Shown here: piece after piece, positions 1 through 12,300 of the stretch
Layout: each line of letters begins with the position of its first letter
Position numbering within the stretch: the stretch's first letter is position 1
NCBI RefSeq assembly: GCF_018320785.1
Contig: NC_054875.1
Span: forward strand, 30,943,157-31,007,156
From: Cheilinus undulatus
Taxonomy: Eukaryota > Chordata > Actinopteri > Labriformes > Labridae
Reading direction: 5' to 3'
Length of the DNA stretch: 64,000 nt
Program-made: the position numbers and the translations under genes
The notes under the pieces: generated by a model
Told to the model about the DNA's origin: nothing
Seen by the model: only the letters and a program-made list of their open reading frames with translations
The model's database searches: none

Positions 1-2198
1 TGAAGCATATCCGTATCCGCAGTGACAAGAATTTCCATTGGCTGATAAGCGATGACATGGACACAACAGCAAAACCATCAAATGAACACACCTACGACCG
101 GCATGTGCTCATTATTTATCTACACTCATATTAGTATAATATCTAAAATCTCTGGCAGTAATGTTTGCTCATGGAATTATAACATAATTGTTCAAATAAT
201 TTGTCTGTCACAGAATTGTTGTGTATGGAGACGATATGCTGGCAGCCATTGTGCCAAGCTCAGCCAAACCATTCAATTTTCACAAAGAGTTTGGGATGAC
301 TGAGGAAATGGTTAGTTGTCCCTCATGATAACTTAAATGTTTGCATGTTACACCTTTTCAGCTTTTCCCTTGTCTTGTTTTGAAATAACCCTCATTTAGC
401 GTTTGTATCCTCCCTCCCCTTAGGCCCTGAGAGTGAGTGACCACTACCCTGTTGAGGTTGAGTTATGCAGCACTCCTCCTTTCTGGATGACAGAGAGTGA
501 GGAAATATGCGACAGCCCGCTGGCTTCAGTTAACAATGCTGTCACAGGTAAAGCGCTTAACTCTAATTTACTTTCCCCTGCCACTGATAGACATCGATGG
601 AAGAATTTGAGACTACAGCTGACCTACTTGAGCTTGATGTGTTGTACTTCTGACATTTTTCAGGGCAGTGTTGCCTCTTTGAATGACAAAGGTGAAAACA
701 GAGGAATGTTTGGTATTTGGGAGTGTTTCCCTCTTTCAAACCAAAATCACAGCTAGTTTTAACATTTAAAATGCTCCAAATATTGATCTTTCTCCTTTTG
801 TACTTCATAGATACCTTTAATTGACTATAAATTTGTAATTATTGTGACTAAAAACTACCTTTGAGAGTTCCTATTCCTAGGAGACCACAGCCAGAAATAA
901 AATGATTCCACTGACTTTCATTCTGTCCTTAATACAAATATTGCAAATAGCTTAGTGTGAATATCTGAGAAGTTTTTTTTATTTCACTAAATATTTTAAT
1001 TTAACTACACTGCAAAATGTGAAAATGGATGTATAGTTGGAAAAAAACTAACTCTGAAGTTAGAATTAAAACTGAAACTTTGCTTCATCTAGTAAATGCT
1101 AGCTCATGCCACCTGAGCCTTAGCTGAAGCTTATTTATAAAAATAATTTTCAAAAATTATTTCAATCTTCCCATATCTTTTAAATTGACTTTATTAGGGG
1201 CGAGCAGATGGCCTAGCAGTCTAAGGCGCGACCCATGTACGTGGGCTGTCGGGTTCAAATCCGCCCTGTGGCTCTTTGCCGCATGTCTCACCCCACCCTC
1301 GTCCCATTTCCGACTCTATCCACTGTCCTCCTCTGTCACATAAAGGCACTAAATGCCCCCCAAAAATCTTAAAGAACACTGACTTAATTAATCCATAGAA
1401 TACATTAAAACTGTGTTGTTAAATACATTAAAATAGGAAGCTAACAAAAGGTTATCAATATTTCCAAATCAAAAAACGTAGAGCACAGCACTCCAACCTT
1501 AGTACAGATGTTCCTCAAGGCTCCTCGGCCCACACATATTCATTGTTGAGCATACTTCTTTCCTCTTGGTCACCGTCAGCTCTCTGCATTTGTTAAAAGA
1601 AACAAAAAACACCACTGTTGATAGTGTAGGCCACAATTGTGTCCTTTACACAAGAGAACCAAACTTTCCAACAGCTTGCTGTACCCACCTACTGTGCATT
1701 AGGTCAATAAAGTCAGTAAACATGTTTTTAATATCCTGTGTGACTGAACACAATGTGATTACTTGTTCAAACTTGTTTGATTGTCTTGAGTGTACTATGA
1801 GATAAATACTTGGAAAACCAGATGAGAAAATGACCTTACAGGCCCTCATGGGCTCTGTGCAGAGCTGACAAACATCCTTACCAAAACTCTGTTATAGAAA
1901 ACTATGCCTTTTAATGAAGGTATTAATGCCATAATATTTTTTCACATGTCAGACATCTGTGATATTTAATGCATCCTGTTATAGATTTTTCCCTTGTGTT
2001 GTTATTAAAAGAGAACATATTTAGGTTGAGAATTTTGTTGCACTTAAACTATGTTTGTGTGTTTTTCGATTTGCAGATGGTTTGCAGTCTGATGTGTTGA
2101 CACTGCAGAAAGAAAACCTTCTGTTGGAGCAAGAAAAACTTCAACTTCAGATCTCTTTATTAAAACACAGGGTTGCCGCACTGCATCCAGAGAAATAA
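1..2198 (+). CDS. DNase I family endonuclease, 3' part, with coiled-coil tail
   Basis: Partial gene: the 5' exons lie left of the window. Exons visible are 1-100, 214-310, 424-547 and 2077-2198 (TAA), and the phases agree across all junctions. The first intron has a GC donor (CG|GCATGT); the others are GT-AG. The translation carries DNase I landmarks in order: FHWLISDDMDTTA, TYDR followed by IVVYGDD, the PFNFHKEFGMTEEMALRVSD stretch and SDHYPVEVEL, which holds the catalytic Asp-His pair. The family hydrolyses DNA to 5'-phospho-oligonucleotides with Ca2+/Mg2+ and is usually secreted or in the endolysosome. The Cys normally just before the YDR motif (CAYDR in DNase I) is replaced, giving HTYDR. 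After the domain come about 27 extra residues and then a last exon encoding a 40-residue Leu/Gln/Glu-rich coiled coil, which is not a usual DNase I end. Which paralogue this is (dnase1, 1l1-like or 1l4-like) cannot be decided from the C-terminal third, so no symbol is given. Confidence 0.85.
1197..1372 (+). mobile_element. tRNA-derived SINE in the last dnase intron
   Basis: A tRNA-like head has a pol III A box (TGGCCTAGCAG) and a B box (GGTTCAAATCC at 1252-1262). It is followed by a pyrimidine-rich body ending near TAAAGGCACTAAATGCC, the usual form of a teleost tRNA SINE. It is not an intact tRNA gene, because the body continues well past the acceptor position. A related copy lies at about 39163-39307 on the other strand. 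Confidence 0.75.
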
Positions 2199-2784
2199 CT
2201 TGAGGATGTCAAACATTTGTTCTTTTGCTTGGAAGATAAACTTCTGTCAACATTTGTCTTTTTTTGAAAATAGATAAATGCCGCTTTACTACACATGAAG
2301 TCTTAAGCTGTTTGATTAGGTATAAGAGGTAAAAATAGTTTGTAAGTTAATGTATTACCTGTATATTCATAAGGTGAGTACTGTATAACCAGTGTGGTGG
2401 TTTGACTGAAATGAACAAGTTTTTATTTCTGAAATCTGCAGAAATGTGACAAAATAGCTAAAAAAAAATATATATATATAGAAATTGTTGATATTTTTCT
2501 ACCATTTAGCCAACATATAAATGCTATAAACTGGTGATAGAACTTTTTATTTTAACACAATTGTACAAACAATGTATGAGTTGAGTAAGGCTGAATGCAG
2601 TTTACAATATGAACATGCATTTGGTAAGACAATAGAGGAAAACAAAAAATAATGAATGACTAAAAGGACAACAAAACAAATAAGATGATAAAAGTCAGGG
2701 GGATGATATAACATTAAAAAATTAGCTCAAATGAAAACTTTAAATTGGGAACAAGTTTATTGTTCTTATTTTGTTTTTGGCTGA

Positions 2785-2790
2785 AATAAA
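2785..2790 (+). terminator. Probable poly(A) signal of the DNase-like gene
   Basis: AATAAA lies about 590 bp after the TAA and is followed by a GT-rich stretch (TAGTTGTTTGTGT). It is the first canonical signal after the stop codon. The 3' UTR between them is AT-rich and holds a short (TA)n tract near 2469-2480. Confidence 0.55.
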
Positions 2791-2810
2791 TAGTTGTTTG
2801 TGTACAACTC

Positions 2811-3334
2811 GTATAACTCAACTGGTGCCAGCAACGTAGAGTATAAACGTAATGACGTATGTTGCGTTCATGTCAGCTCCGAGAACATCGCAGCAGCTTA
2901 CCATGGCTGCCTGCTGCGCATTTAGATTACCTCTGCTTTGCCAAAGACCCTTTGGCAATAAAGAAAATACTTGAATTTTCCTTAAATGTGATTTTAAAGT
3001 ACATGTTGCTGTTTACTTGTACAGCTGCGTAGTTTTAAAAATTTAGAAAAAATTGTGGACAGAAACATCTGCGTCGCTGTTGAGTTGACTGTGTGGCCTT
3101 ATTTCCTCTGACAAGCGAACTATACACTCGTCACGTGATAAGGGGACCCCCTTCGACCAAAACACTGAGCAGTCTATCAGCTTGTAAACAACTGCAGGCA
3201 GGTGTGTCAGCAGCCAACTTTCTAAACCGTCGATTTTGCAATTTAAGTAGGACGCTCAACCAAATCATCCCTCACCTGTCCGCCAGACAGGCCGTCTCAA
3301 TGCATCACAGAGGAGCGACAACACCGCAGAGATC
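2811..3334 (+). promoter_or_regulatory. abtb1 promoter and 5' UTR region
   Basis: This interval of about 520 bp lies between the DNase poly(A) signal and the abtb1 start codon, so it should hold the abtb1 promoter. It contains a CRE-like TGACGTA (2853-2859) and a palindromic E-box in the context GTCACGTGAT (3130-3139). It is richer in CpG than its surroundings. There is no clear TATA box. The exact transcription start cannot be read from sequence. Confidence 0.5.
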
Positions 3335-6300
3335 ATGGATGTGCACGATCTGTTTATTAGCTGCAGAAAGGGCGACATTTGCAGAGTCAGGTAAGGACGA
3401 AGAGGGTTACGCTGTGTTTTCTCTCTCGTCTGTCTGGTAGTGTTGAATCTAATGTCATTCACTGTCCTTACTACATGTTATGCAGTTTTAAAATAGCAAC
3501 CCTCACTTGTTTTGACTGCTCAACGCTGGTTGCGGTATTGTGAAGTAAACACGGAAGGTGGGGATTGCTAACTTTAGCTTCGATGCCCCATAAGGTTACT
3601 ATAGCTAACAAAAAATGTTTGCAAGTCCATTACTTAGCTTCGAGAGTTAATGTACAAGATAGTTAACATATTAGCTGTCAAAGTCATACATTTTAAATGA
3701 TTTAGGCCGATCTAAACGTGTTGATAGCCAGTTTGCCATCTGCTTTCAGCTACAGCCAGAAATGTCTTACTGACAGGTCTGAACAAGTTAACAGTTAGTG
3801 TGGCCCTGCAGAGGAAATCATGTGTCCGATCGGTTGAAACATTCAAAGTGGTTCACTATTTAGAAGTCTAAATTTTAACATGGAAACATGCAATGTGTAC
3901 AGCTCTACTTCTTTTTGACAACATAAGATGGCGCTACACTGTCTTTAGCTTACAGAAATATTGGCAACATTCCAGTACCAAAAGATGCAAATTTCCAAAA
4001 CCATTGGCAACATGTGAATAATGAAATATTGCCATAGTTTGTTTTTTAGCAAATTGATAGTGTGCATAAGTGAGTCTGTAATTTTGAACGGATTCATTTT
4101 TCTCCCTCTCAATTTTCTGTTATTTTTGGAGTTTGTCAAATTTTTGTACAAGATTGTATTGTTTAGAAACATGCATTTAAAAGTTAAAGATATGAATGTA
4201 TTGAAAATGTTTACAACCCAAAACGGTCTAAGAAATCCTATTGCACTTAAGATAGTCAATACTTGAATATGGTAGTATATTGTATGCACAGCAGTACTTT
4301 GATTACAACGTGCAAGTGTATTTTTAAAAGTCTTTGCAGTTTGTGTGGGATTCACTGTGAAGCATCCATGTCTGAGATTTAGTATTGGTTGTAACTTGTT
4401 TGACTGGGAGATAATGTAGTCTGGATCAGAGGTGTCAAAAGTATTCACATTCATTACTCAGGTAGAAGTATAGATTCTAGGGTTTAAAAAGACTTTTATT
4501 TATAGAAGTTGAAGTATCAACTCAAGCTTTTTACTCAAGTAAAGTATAAAAGTACTGGTTTCAAAACTACTTAAAGTAAAAGTAAAAGTAATGTAAAGGG
4601 AAAAAAATTCCATTAAGGACAGAAGCTTAGGCTGCGCCACAGGGGCTAATTCCATTCTACCATTCCATTCTATTCTACCGTTCCATTCCATTATACTTTC
4701 CATTCCATTCTATTCTACCGTTCCATTCCATTCCATTCTACCATTCCATTCTATTCTACCATTCCATTCTATTCAATTATACATTCCATTCCATTCTACA
4801 ATTCCATTCCATTCCTTTGCATTCTACCATTCCATTCTACCATTCCATTGTATTCTACCATTCCGTTCTACCATTCCATTCCATTCTACCATTCCATTCT
4901 ACCATTCCATTCCATTATAAATCCCATTCCATTGCTTTCCATTCTACCATTCCATTGTATTTCACCATTCCATCCTACCATTCCATTCCATTCTACATTC
5001 CATTCCATTGCATTCTACCATTCCATTGTATTCTACCATTCCGTTCTACCATTCCATTCCATTCTACCATTCCATTGTATTCCACCATTCCATTCTACCA
5101 TTCCATTCCATTATACATTCCATTCCATTGCATTCCATTCTACCATAGTGCACTACCCCACCTCTCCAAAAAACATTTTTCTAAAGGCCATAATGACTAT
5201 AATGTTATATTAAAATGTTAATGTTGAAAAATTTGGGATGCACCTGTTTCAGCTGTATTTATGCCGATTGAAAATGAACGCATTTTAGCACAATGCAAAT
5301 ACATTCAAGAACCATATACAGTATGTGTACTACCAAAGCCTCACTGGTGCTTGGTTGGGACATTTTGCTCGAGTTCTCTTGAGTCTCTGCCATGGACATC
5401 TCCATATTAGGCTACATACATCTGCTATTTCCAGTGTGACATATTTGTGTCATGTCCAAACGAGCAATGGATCGCGTACAAACCAATAGGGTGTCAGAAT
5501 GGTATTATGTTTATACTTCTCATCCAACCACAATTAAATTCACTATATCCGAATGGCGCGATTCATCTGGATAGTTTTTTGGGTTATTTTATTTGTGTTT
5601 TTTTGAACGATGCCAAGCCGGAATGAAAACAACCTGAAATGAAATAGGAGTAATGAGGCTATTTTTAAAATGTAAGGAGTAGAAAGTACAGATAATTGCG
5701 TGAAAATGTAAGGAATAGAAGTAAAAAGTCGGCTGAAAAATAATTACTCCAGTAAAGTATAGATACCCAAAATTTCTACTTAAGTAAGGTAACAAAGTAT
5801 TTGTAGTTTGTTACTTGACACCTCTGGTCTGGATTACTGTAACCTCGTATTTGTTTATGTTCTTTCCAAGATACCTTGTTGAACAGAGGGATGTGGACCT
5901 CAATGTAAGAGATAAATGGGACAGCACGCCTTTGTAAGTACGATTTAGTGAAGTGTTCCCAATCCTAAGGCTAACACAACATTATAATGCTAACAACCTA
6001 AAATATGTCTGTACCTGTTGAGCAGGTATTACGCCTGTCTCTGCGGCCATGAGGAGCTGGTCCAGTACCTGTTGGCTAGTGGTAAGGCTGCACGTTAAAT
6101 ACAGTGATAATGCTGCTTTTCTGCAAAAAATCTAGTATTTTGGCATTACATTCAGCATAACAATCATAGTGAAGTGCTCTTTAGTTAAACCACAGTCTTT
6201 ATTCTTTCTTCAAGGTGCCAAGTGTGAAGCCAACACATTTGATGGCGAGCGCTGCATGTACGGCTCTCTGAATGACTCTGTCAGACGTCTGATCAAAGAC

Positions 6301-9300
6301 TATAAATGTGTCAGCGTCCGTGCCATGCAGAGGGGGGATTTCAACTACTTTCTGCACACGTAAGGGCCAGTTGGCTGTGCATTTCACTTTTGCTGTTTTA
6401 GGAGTATGCAAGGGAGGGGGAGCAAATTAAAGCCCACAGTTTGGACGTAAAACACCATACACATGTAATCTGAACCTGAATGTGTTTTAGGTTACTGGAG
6501 CAGGGTCAACACAGCGATGTCAAGTTTCTGGTACATGGACAGATATTTACGGCCCACCGATGTGTCCTCAGCGCCCGCTCAGAGTACTTCACTGATATGT
6601 TTGAGACCAAGTGGAAAGAGAAGAACTTGATCACCCTAAAACACCCTCTGGTAGATGAATACAGTCTGGAAGATTAGTTATGCTCTGTTGTGTGTGTCTA
6701 ACTTTAAAGGTATTTTATTGTATAAAAATTCAGCCATATTTGGATTTTATGTATCAGCACTGATAAATGTTTTGATTTCAGATCAACCCTGCAGCCTTTG
6801 GAGCCATCCTGCAGTATTTCTATACAGGTGAGTGTAATAGAGCTTTAAATGTGTTCTTGCTTTAATGCTGGGTACAATGACAAGATTTTTCTTATAGCCA
6901 GTCTTTAATGTAGCAATAACACACACACAAATAGGATTCATTGGAAACCTTAAGAATAAGTAATGTGTTTTCCTGGGAAGTACATATCGTGGGACTTTTT
7001 CCAATTAATTCATAAAGAACTGGATTGTAGGTTATCAACCAGAAAGCTTGGGGGAAAATATGATATTTCATTTGATTATATTTACCTTGTGTTTTCATTT
7101 TAATACCATTTTCTAAGGATGACATGATGAATGATATAAAACAGTTTAAATGCAGCTCTTCTCTCTAAGCTCTAACTTCAATTTGCAACAAAGAAGTTAT
7201 TTTTAGTTCAATCAGCTCTGTCTGAACAGTTCTTAGATAACCTGATTCTTCACTACCTGCCACGCCAACAATTTGAAAATGTCAGGATCATCTTTATGAT
7301 CTTTGTAATTTCCAGTTTGGTATTGTATTCTGTCATGGCAGCAGCTGCTCTTTGAATCTGTGGAATATTAATTTGGCGAGACAGTTTTCACCTTGACAGG
7401 AAATCTCATGGCCTTTCAGTCTCGTGAGATCTCGTGGCAAAAGATCTCATTTTACCCTTACTGGCTGCAGACCGCTGCTCTTAGATCCCCTCTGCTGCAG
7501 AGCAATACCTTGAGACATCACTTCCATCAGGACGGGAATGATGTCATTTGGTGGTATAATGTATTTGCTGTTTTAGAAGTAGTTGCATAATTGTTTTTTG
7601 CAGGTTACTTTAGTTACATTTGGTGTAACATCTGAGGTGCGACTGTCGCTCAGTAGGTAGAATCGGTTGTCTTGCAATCGGAAGGCCGTGAGTGCAATCC
7701 CCAGCTTCTGTAGTCACATGTGGTTGTGTCCTTGGGCAAGACGCTTAACCCCAATATGCTCCAAATGTGGTGATCAGATTTTATTTTTTAAGTTTTGGCA
7801 TGTGTTTTCTTCCCAACATTGGTGGTGTCTGACAGCGATGGTTTGCAGAGGCAGGTGTCTGAGAGCAACAGTCTTGATTTAAATCACTTATTACAGACTG
7901 TTTCACATTTAGTGAAACATAGAGTAGCACCCAAACCCAACAGCTCCACTAAAACATGCAGTACCACTAAATAGGCCCAGTTTTATACACCATGCATACT
8001 GACACTGCAGTGTCTTCTTCAGTTTACTTCTGTAGGTGTCATGCCAGGCCCCCTTAATTTACTAATCATTTGGGCTAAATCCATTCAGGCCTGGGCCACC
8101 GACTTTTATCTGATCTGTAGAATTACAGCTTATACAAGGGCTATGAAACTAACATACATCTTAGGAATAAACCTATTATAGCTGACATTATTACATAAAA
8201 AGATTGCTTCTGCAGCCCTGATGCTAATGCTAAAAATATCAGGCTGTTCATCGCAACTTCCTTTAGGTGTCAGCATCCAGCCAACGTACCATGATACAGC
8301 CCTGTCCATCTGTGAGACGATGTCTTCCCTCTTAACTTAAAACCCTAACTAACAAGGCTTTAGTAATTTTAACTTAAAATCAGCTGTGGAGGACATTTTT
8401 TTCTGTATTCTGTAGCTTTTCCAGTGTTCTGCAGGAAGCGGGGTGTGGAGCCTGTTTTTATGTCAGTCTTAGATTATGGGGACATTTTCTATAGGCATGC
8501 ACCATCAACATCCCTAAAAAGACGACTCCATTTACCACTGCACTAAAACTTATCACTGGTGATCCATAGTGTGTCCATAGGACACACGCCATTGTATCTT
8601 ATATGGAAAAGTTGACGTTTTCACTTCAGATGAGGCGTGATTTTCACTGGCATCTGTTTTATTTTGTCTTCTTCTTCTTTTTTTTCTTTTTCTTTTTTAG
8701 AAATATCACCATTTTATCTCACAGATCTTCTCCAATTCTCAGTTAGCAGTTACACACTCATCAAAACAGATGCATTTACAGGTTCAACAAGTGAGATGAG
8801 AAGTAGGAAAGATCACTTTTTCATTTTAGACATTTTAGAAATTTGACTTTGAACCTCCAACCTTGTATTTGTAATTGTTGTATGTAATTGTTGTATGTAA
8901 TTGTTTTATGTAATTGCGCCTTTTTTCATTCATTTTAATCTTTGCCCTCTTTAATATTCCAGTCAATTTTTGCTCTTTTTTTTCCTAACTGCATTTTGCT
9001 CTGTCTTAATTATTCAGACCTTTTGCTCTTGCTCAATATATGTTGAGGTTGGTTGTTTTAATTCCCCTTTATCAATCTCTCTTCTGTTTATAACTACTTT
9101 GTATTCTTTGAGTCTCTTTTATAATTGATTCGACATTGTTGTGAATGAGGGATGCCCTCTCAAGGAATTTTCGATGATTAAAAGAGGTTGACTGATTGCT
9201 TACACCAAGCAAATACTGAGGGAAAGCACTGATGCTAAATTTTGTGGTATGTGAAACCAAGTGTGCAGAAAAGTCTGATTAAAATCAATAATATGTCAAA

Positions 9301-12300
9301 TTTCATATGCAGGGATTATACGAACATCTGTGCTGCATAAATGCTAGTAAACAGTAAAAAAATGTTTAAAGCTGTGACTGAAGAGGTCCCTTTATTCAGC
9401 ATATAAATATGAATTGTTACAGGTCGAGCGGATATTGACATAAGCCTTGTGGAGGACTGTAGACGACTTGCTAAACAATGCAAAATGACAGATCTCATTG
9501 AGGAGCTGGAGAATAAATGCAAACAAGTGTATGAATTTGGTAAGTTTACAGTAACATTGCACATGAACAAATGTCAGCAGAGTAATGCACAACTTTTCAA
9601 AAAGAATCAATATCACATTTTGTCTGTTATGTCTCATTAAACTACTGATTTTCTGAGTCGGCTCTAGTTAAAAAGTATCACATATGTCGTGAAATATGTT
9701 GCTATTTTGTATATTTTCTTTTTTGTTCCTACACTAAAGTGTCAAACAAACCAGGAGTCTGTGTAAAGGTTCTCAGTCTGGACCCTCAAAGCTGCCAGCT
9801 TCAAGAGGAGATGGCTCAATTAGCAGACTGTGCAATTCCCACTGAACTGAGGGTAAAGATGTAAAACATTTAAATGCTTCTGCCTCAGATTTAAAGACAC
9901 TTTTATAATATTGACTCTTTCTGTTCATTCTCCACAGGTTGGATTTGGTGAACTTCCTTTTAACAGAGTTGACAACTTCCCAACTTATCCCGACATCTGC
10001 TTCAAAGTGGAGACTTTCAATTTTCTGTGTCATAAGGTACAGGTCACACAGCATTCCAGCACAGACCCCCCTGAGTCTGCACAAATCATCTCACTCAAAC
10101 AAAGATTGCAATTTCATTCATTTTTTCCCCTACTGTGTGTCTTCAGGCGTTTTTCTGTGGACGTAGTGATTACTTTAAAGCCTTACTGGAGGACCACTTC
10201 AGTGAGGGGGAACAGCTGCAGTCCCAGCCCAGCACCCCAGTGATTACTCTACACGATATTTCCCATGAGATTTTCATCCATGTCATGTATTACATCTACA
10301 CAGATGACACAGAGGTTAGTGAACAATATCTGTGTTAATGTTGTTTGTGTAAATTTCTAAACTAGGTTGCATAGTTGACATTCAGGTAAAATAAGTACTG
10401 CTTTCTAGTCAGACTGCCACCCATTAAAAGAATTTACAGTCTAGTTTATGACTGACAAACTGGTTTCTTACTTGTAGCCGTAAGAAAGATGAAAACATGT
10501 GAAGTAGTGGAGGTTTTTTTTATGCTGTTTAACATTTTTTCTTAAACAGATTTCAAAATTATTTAAAAGTAACGCTCACACTCTAAACTATTTCTGAAGC
10601 AGTTTTCACATATTCACTTTTGAAAATGTAAGGCAGGCTACTACTGAAATGATTTTATATTAGTGGTTCACATATGCACCTCAAATTAGACTTTAGGGGC
10701 GGGAAGACATGACGTAAAAAGTACGACAAAGAAATGACAGACAAAGCAATGGGGCCACTTTAATGGCAGGCTTTGTCTTAATATCAATGCAGCATGTGGT
10801 TCAGCCAAAGAGTGGAGAACATATTTGCAAACATGAAACACTACAAGGGGTTTAATTATATGCACATAAATCGCAGCAGCCACCCCCAGTAGCGAGACAT
10901 AAACGTCATCACACCTTTCCAGTTACCTGTGGCTACATTTTTTGAATAATTCCTGCTGTGTTCACAGCTCACCCCAACTTCTCACAGAAAATTTTACAAT
11001 AGGGCTGGCAGTAAAAATTCCAGGTAAAGCTGGGGTTAAAAGTTTGTTTTTTTTGCATTTACATAAACCCTTAACAGCTGAAAATTAACAATATTTTGGA
11101 AAAGCAAACTGGAAAAAACAGCTTTTTTTACATAGAAGTTTCCAATCATCTTAAAAAAAAAAAGATTTCTAGTTACTTTCGGCTCCTTTTTTCTAGGCAG
11201 CTCAACTGGCGTGATGCAGTTCTGAACTCACATTAATTTTGCATCAGTGATGATGATATATAGAACATTTAAACCATACATTCAGATGGGACCTTTTTAG
11301 GATGTTTTGAGTTCAACACAAGATTTTGAATGCAAACAAACAAATGTACTGAAGCAAGAGAGAAAGAAAAGATGCATTTGTACCAGAAATGTGTGCATGC
11401 CTGTTCCATTGACAGCACTATCGAACATCCTTAACAAAGCAAATGTTGCTTGAAAGTTTATTTGAATATGTTTTTTTGTGCAGCTGACAGCAGAGAATGT
11501 GTTTGACGTGCTGTGCGTGGCTGACATGTACCTGCTGCCTGGGCTGAAGCGTCTTTGTGGGAAGACTCTCGCTAAGACTATATGTGAGGACAACGTTTTA
11601 TACATGTGGAAGATGGCGAAGCTTTTCCGTCTTTCTCGGCTAGAGGATCAGTGCACTGAGTTCATGGCCAAGATCATTGATAGGGTGGGTTTCTTTACAC
11701 TGGATTTACACTGCTTTGATGATGCGGGAGTGTGCTATAGCACAGCTGAGGGCTTAAAGTCCCTGTAAAGTGATGAAAAATATGTGTTTTAGGTTTGTTG
11801 TATGACAGACCACTGTGTTATGAACCACCAGATAGAATTTCAGTGATGGAAAACATGTCTAAGTTTATAAAACTATGACTTCCAAGTCATGAAAAAATTC
11901 CCCATCACAACTGGTAATGTGATATTTGCCATGCTCAAATAAAACCAAGCCAGGAAAGAGGTGAAAAACTCTCTTATGGTCTAAATAAAAAATTCAGTCA
12001 CACGTAGATCTCAGTCTTTTCACATGTCCAGAGCATCCTTATTCCAACATATCAAGTGTATTTAGACAAAAAGTTTGGATTTCACTTTACAGGGACTTTA
12101 AGTCCACTCAACATTTTCAGTTCATGCTTCGTTATTGTATATGATCAATTATTGATGTTAAAACTGTTGACCGTTTTGTTTCATCTTGTGTCTGCACCCA
12201 GTCTAGGTGGCTTTGTGGGATGTTTTGGTCAGCTGTAGTTAATTCTAATTGACTCCTGTGTACCTGTCTCTCCATCTATCACAGCTGGTGGAGCAGCCTG

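Noticed and set aside
548..756. Continuation of the DNase-like exon past 547 as coding sequence
   Set aside because: The frame stays open to 756, but a good donor at 548 and an in-phase coiled-coil exon at 2077 make it more likely intron; retention remains possible.
1201..1275. Possible tRNA gene
   Set aside because: A and B boxes are present, but the acceptor stem does not close and the sequence continues as a SINE body.
3945..4454. 169-codon - strand frame near abtb1 intron 1
   Set aside because: AT-rich with Asn/Ile/Leu/Lys bias, no motif, and it runs into the hAT element.
4817..5221. Long overlapping reading frames rich in Ser, Ile, Pro, Phe and His
   Set aside because: They are the ATTCC satellite read in two frames, inside a transposon in an intron.
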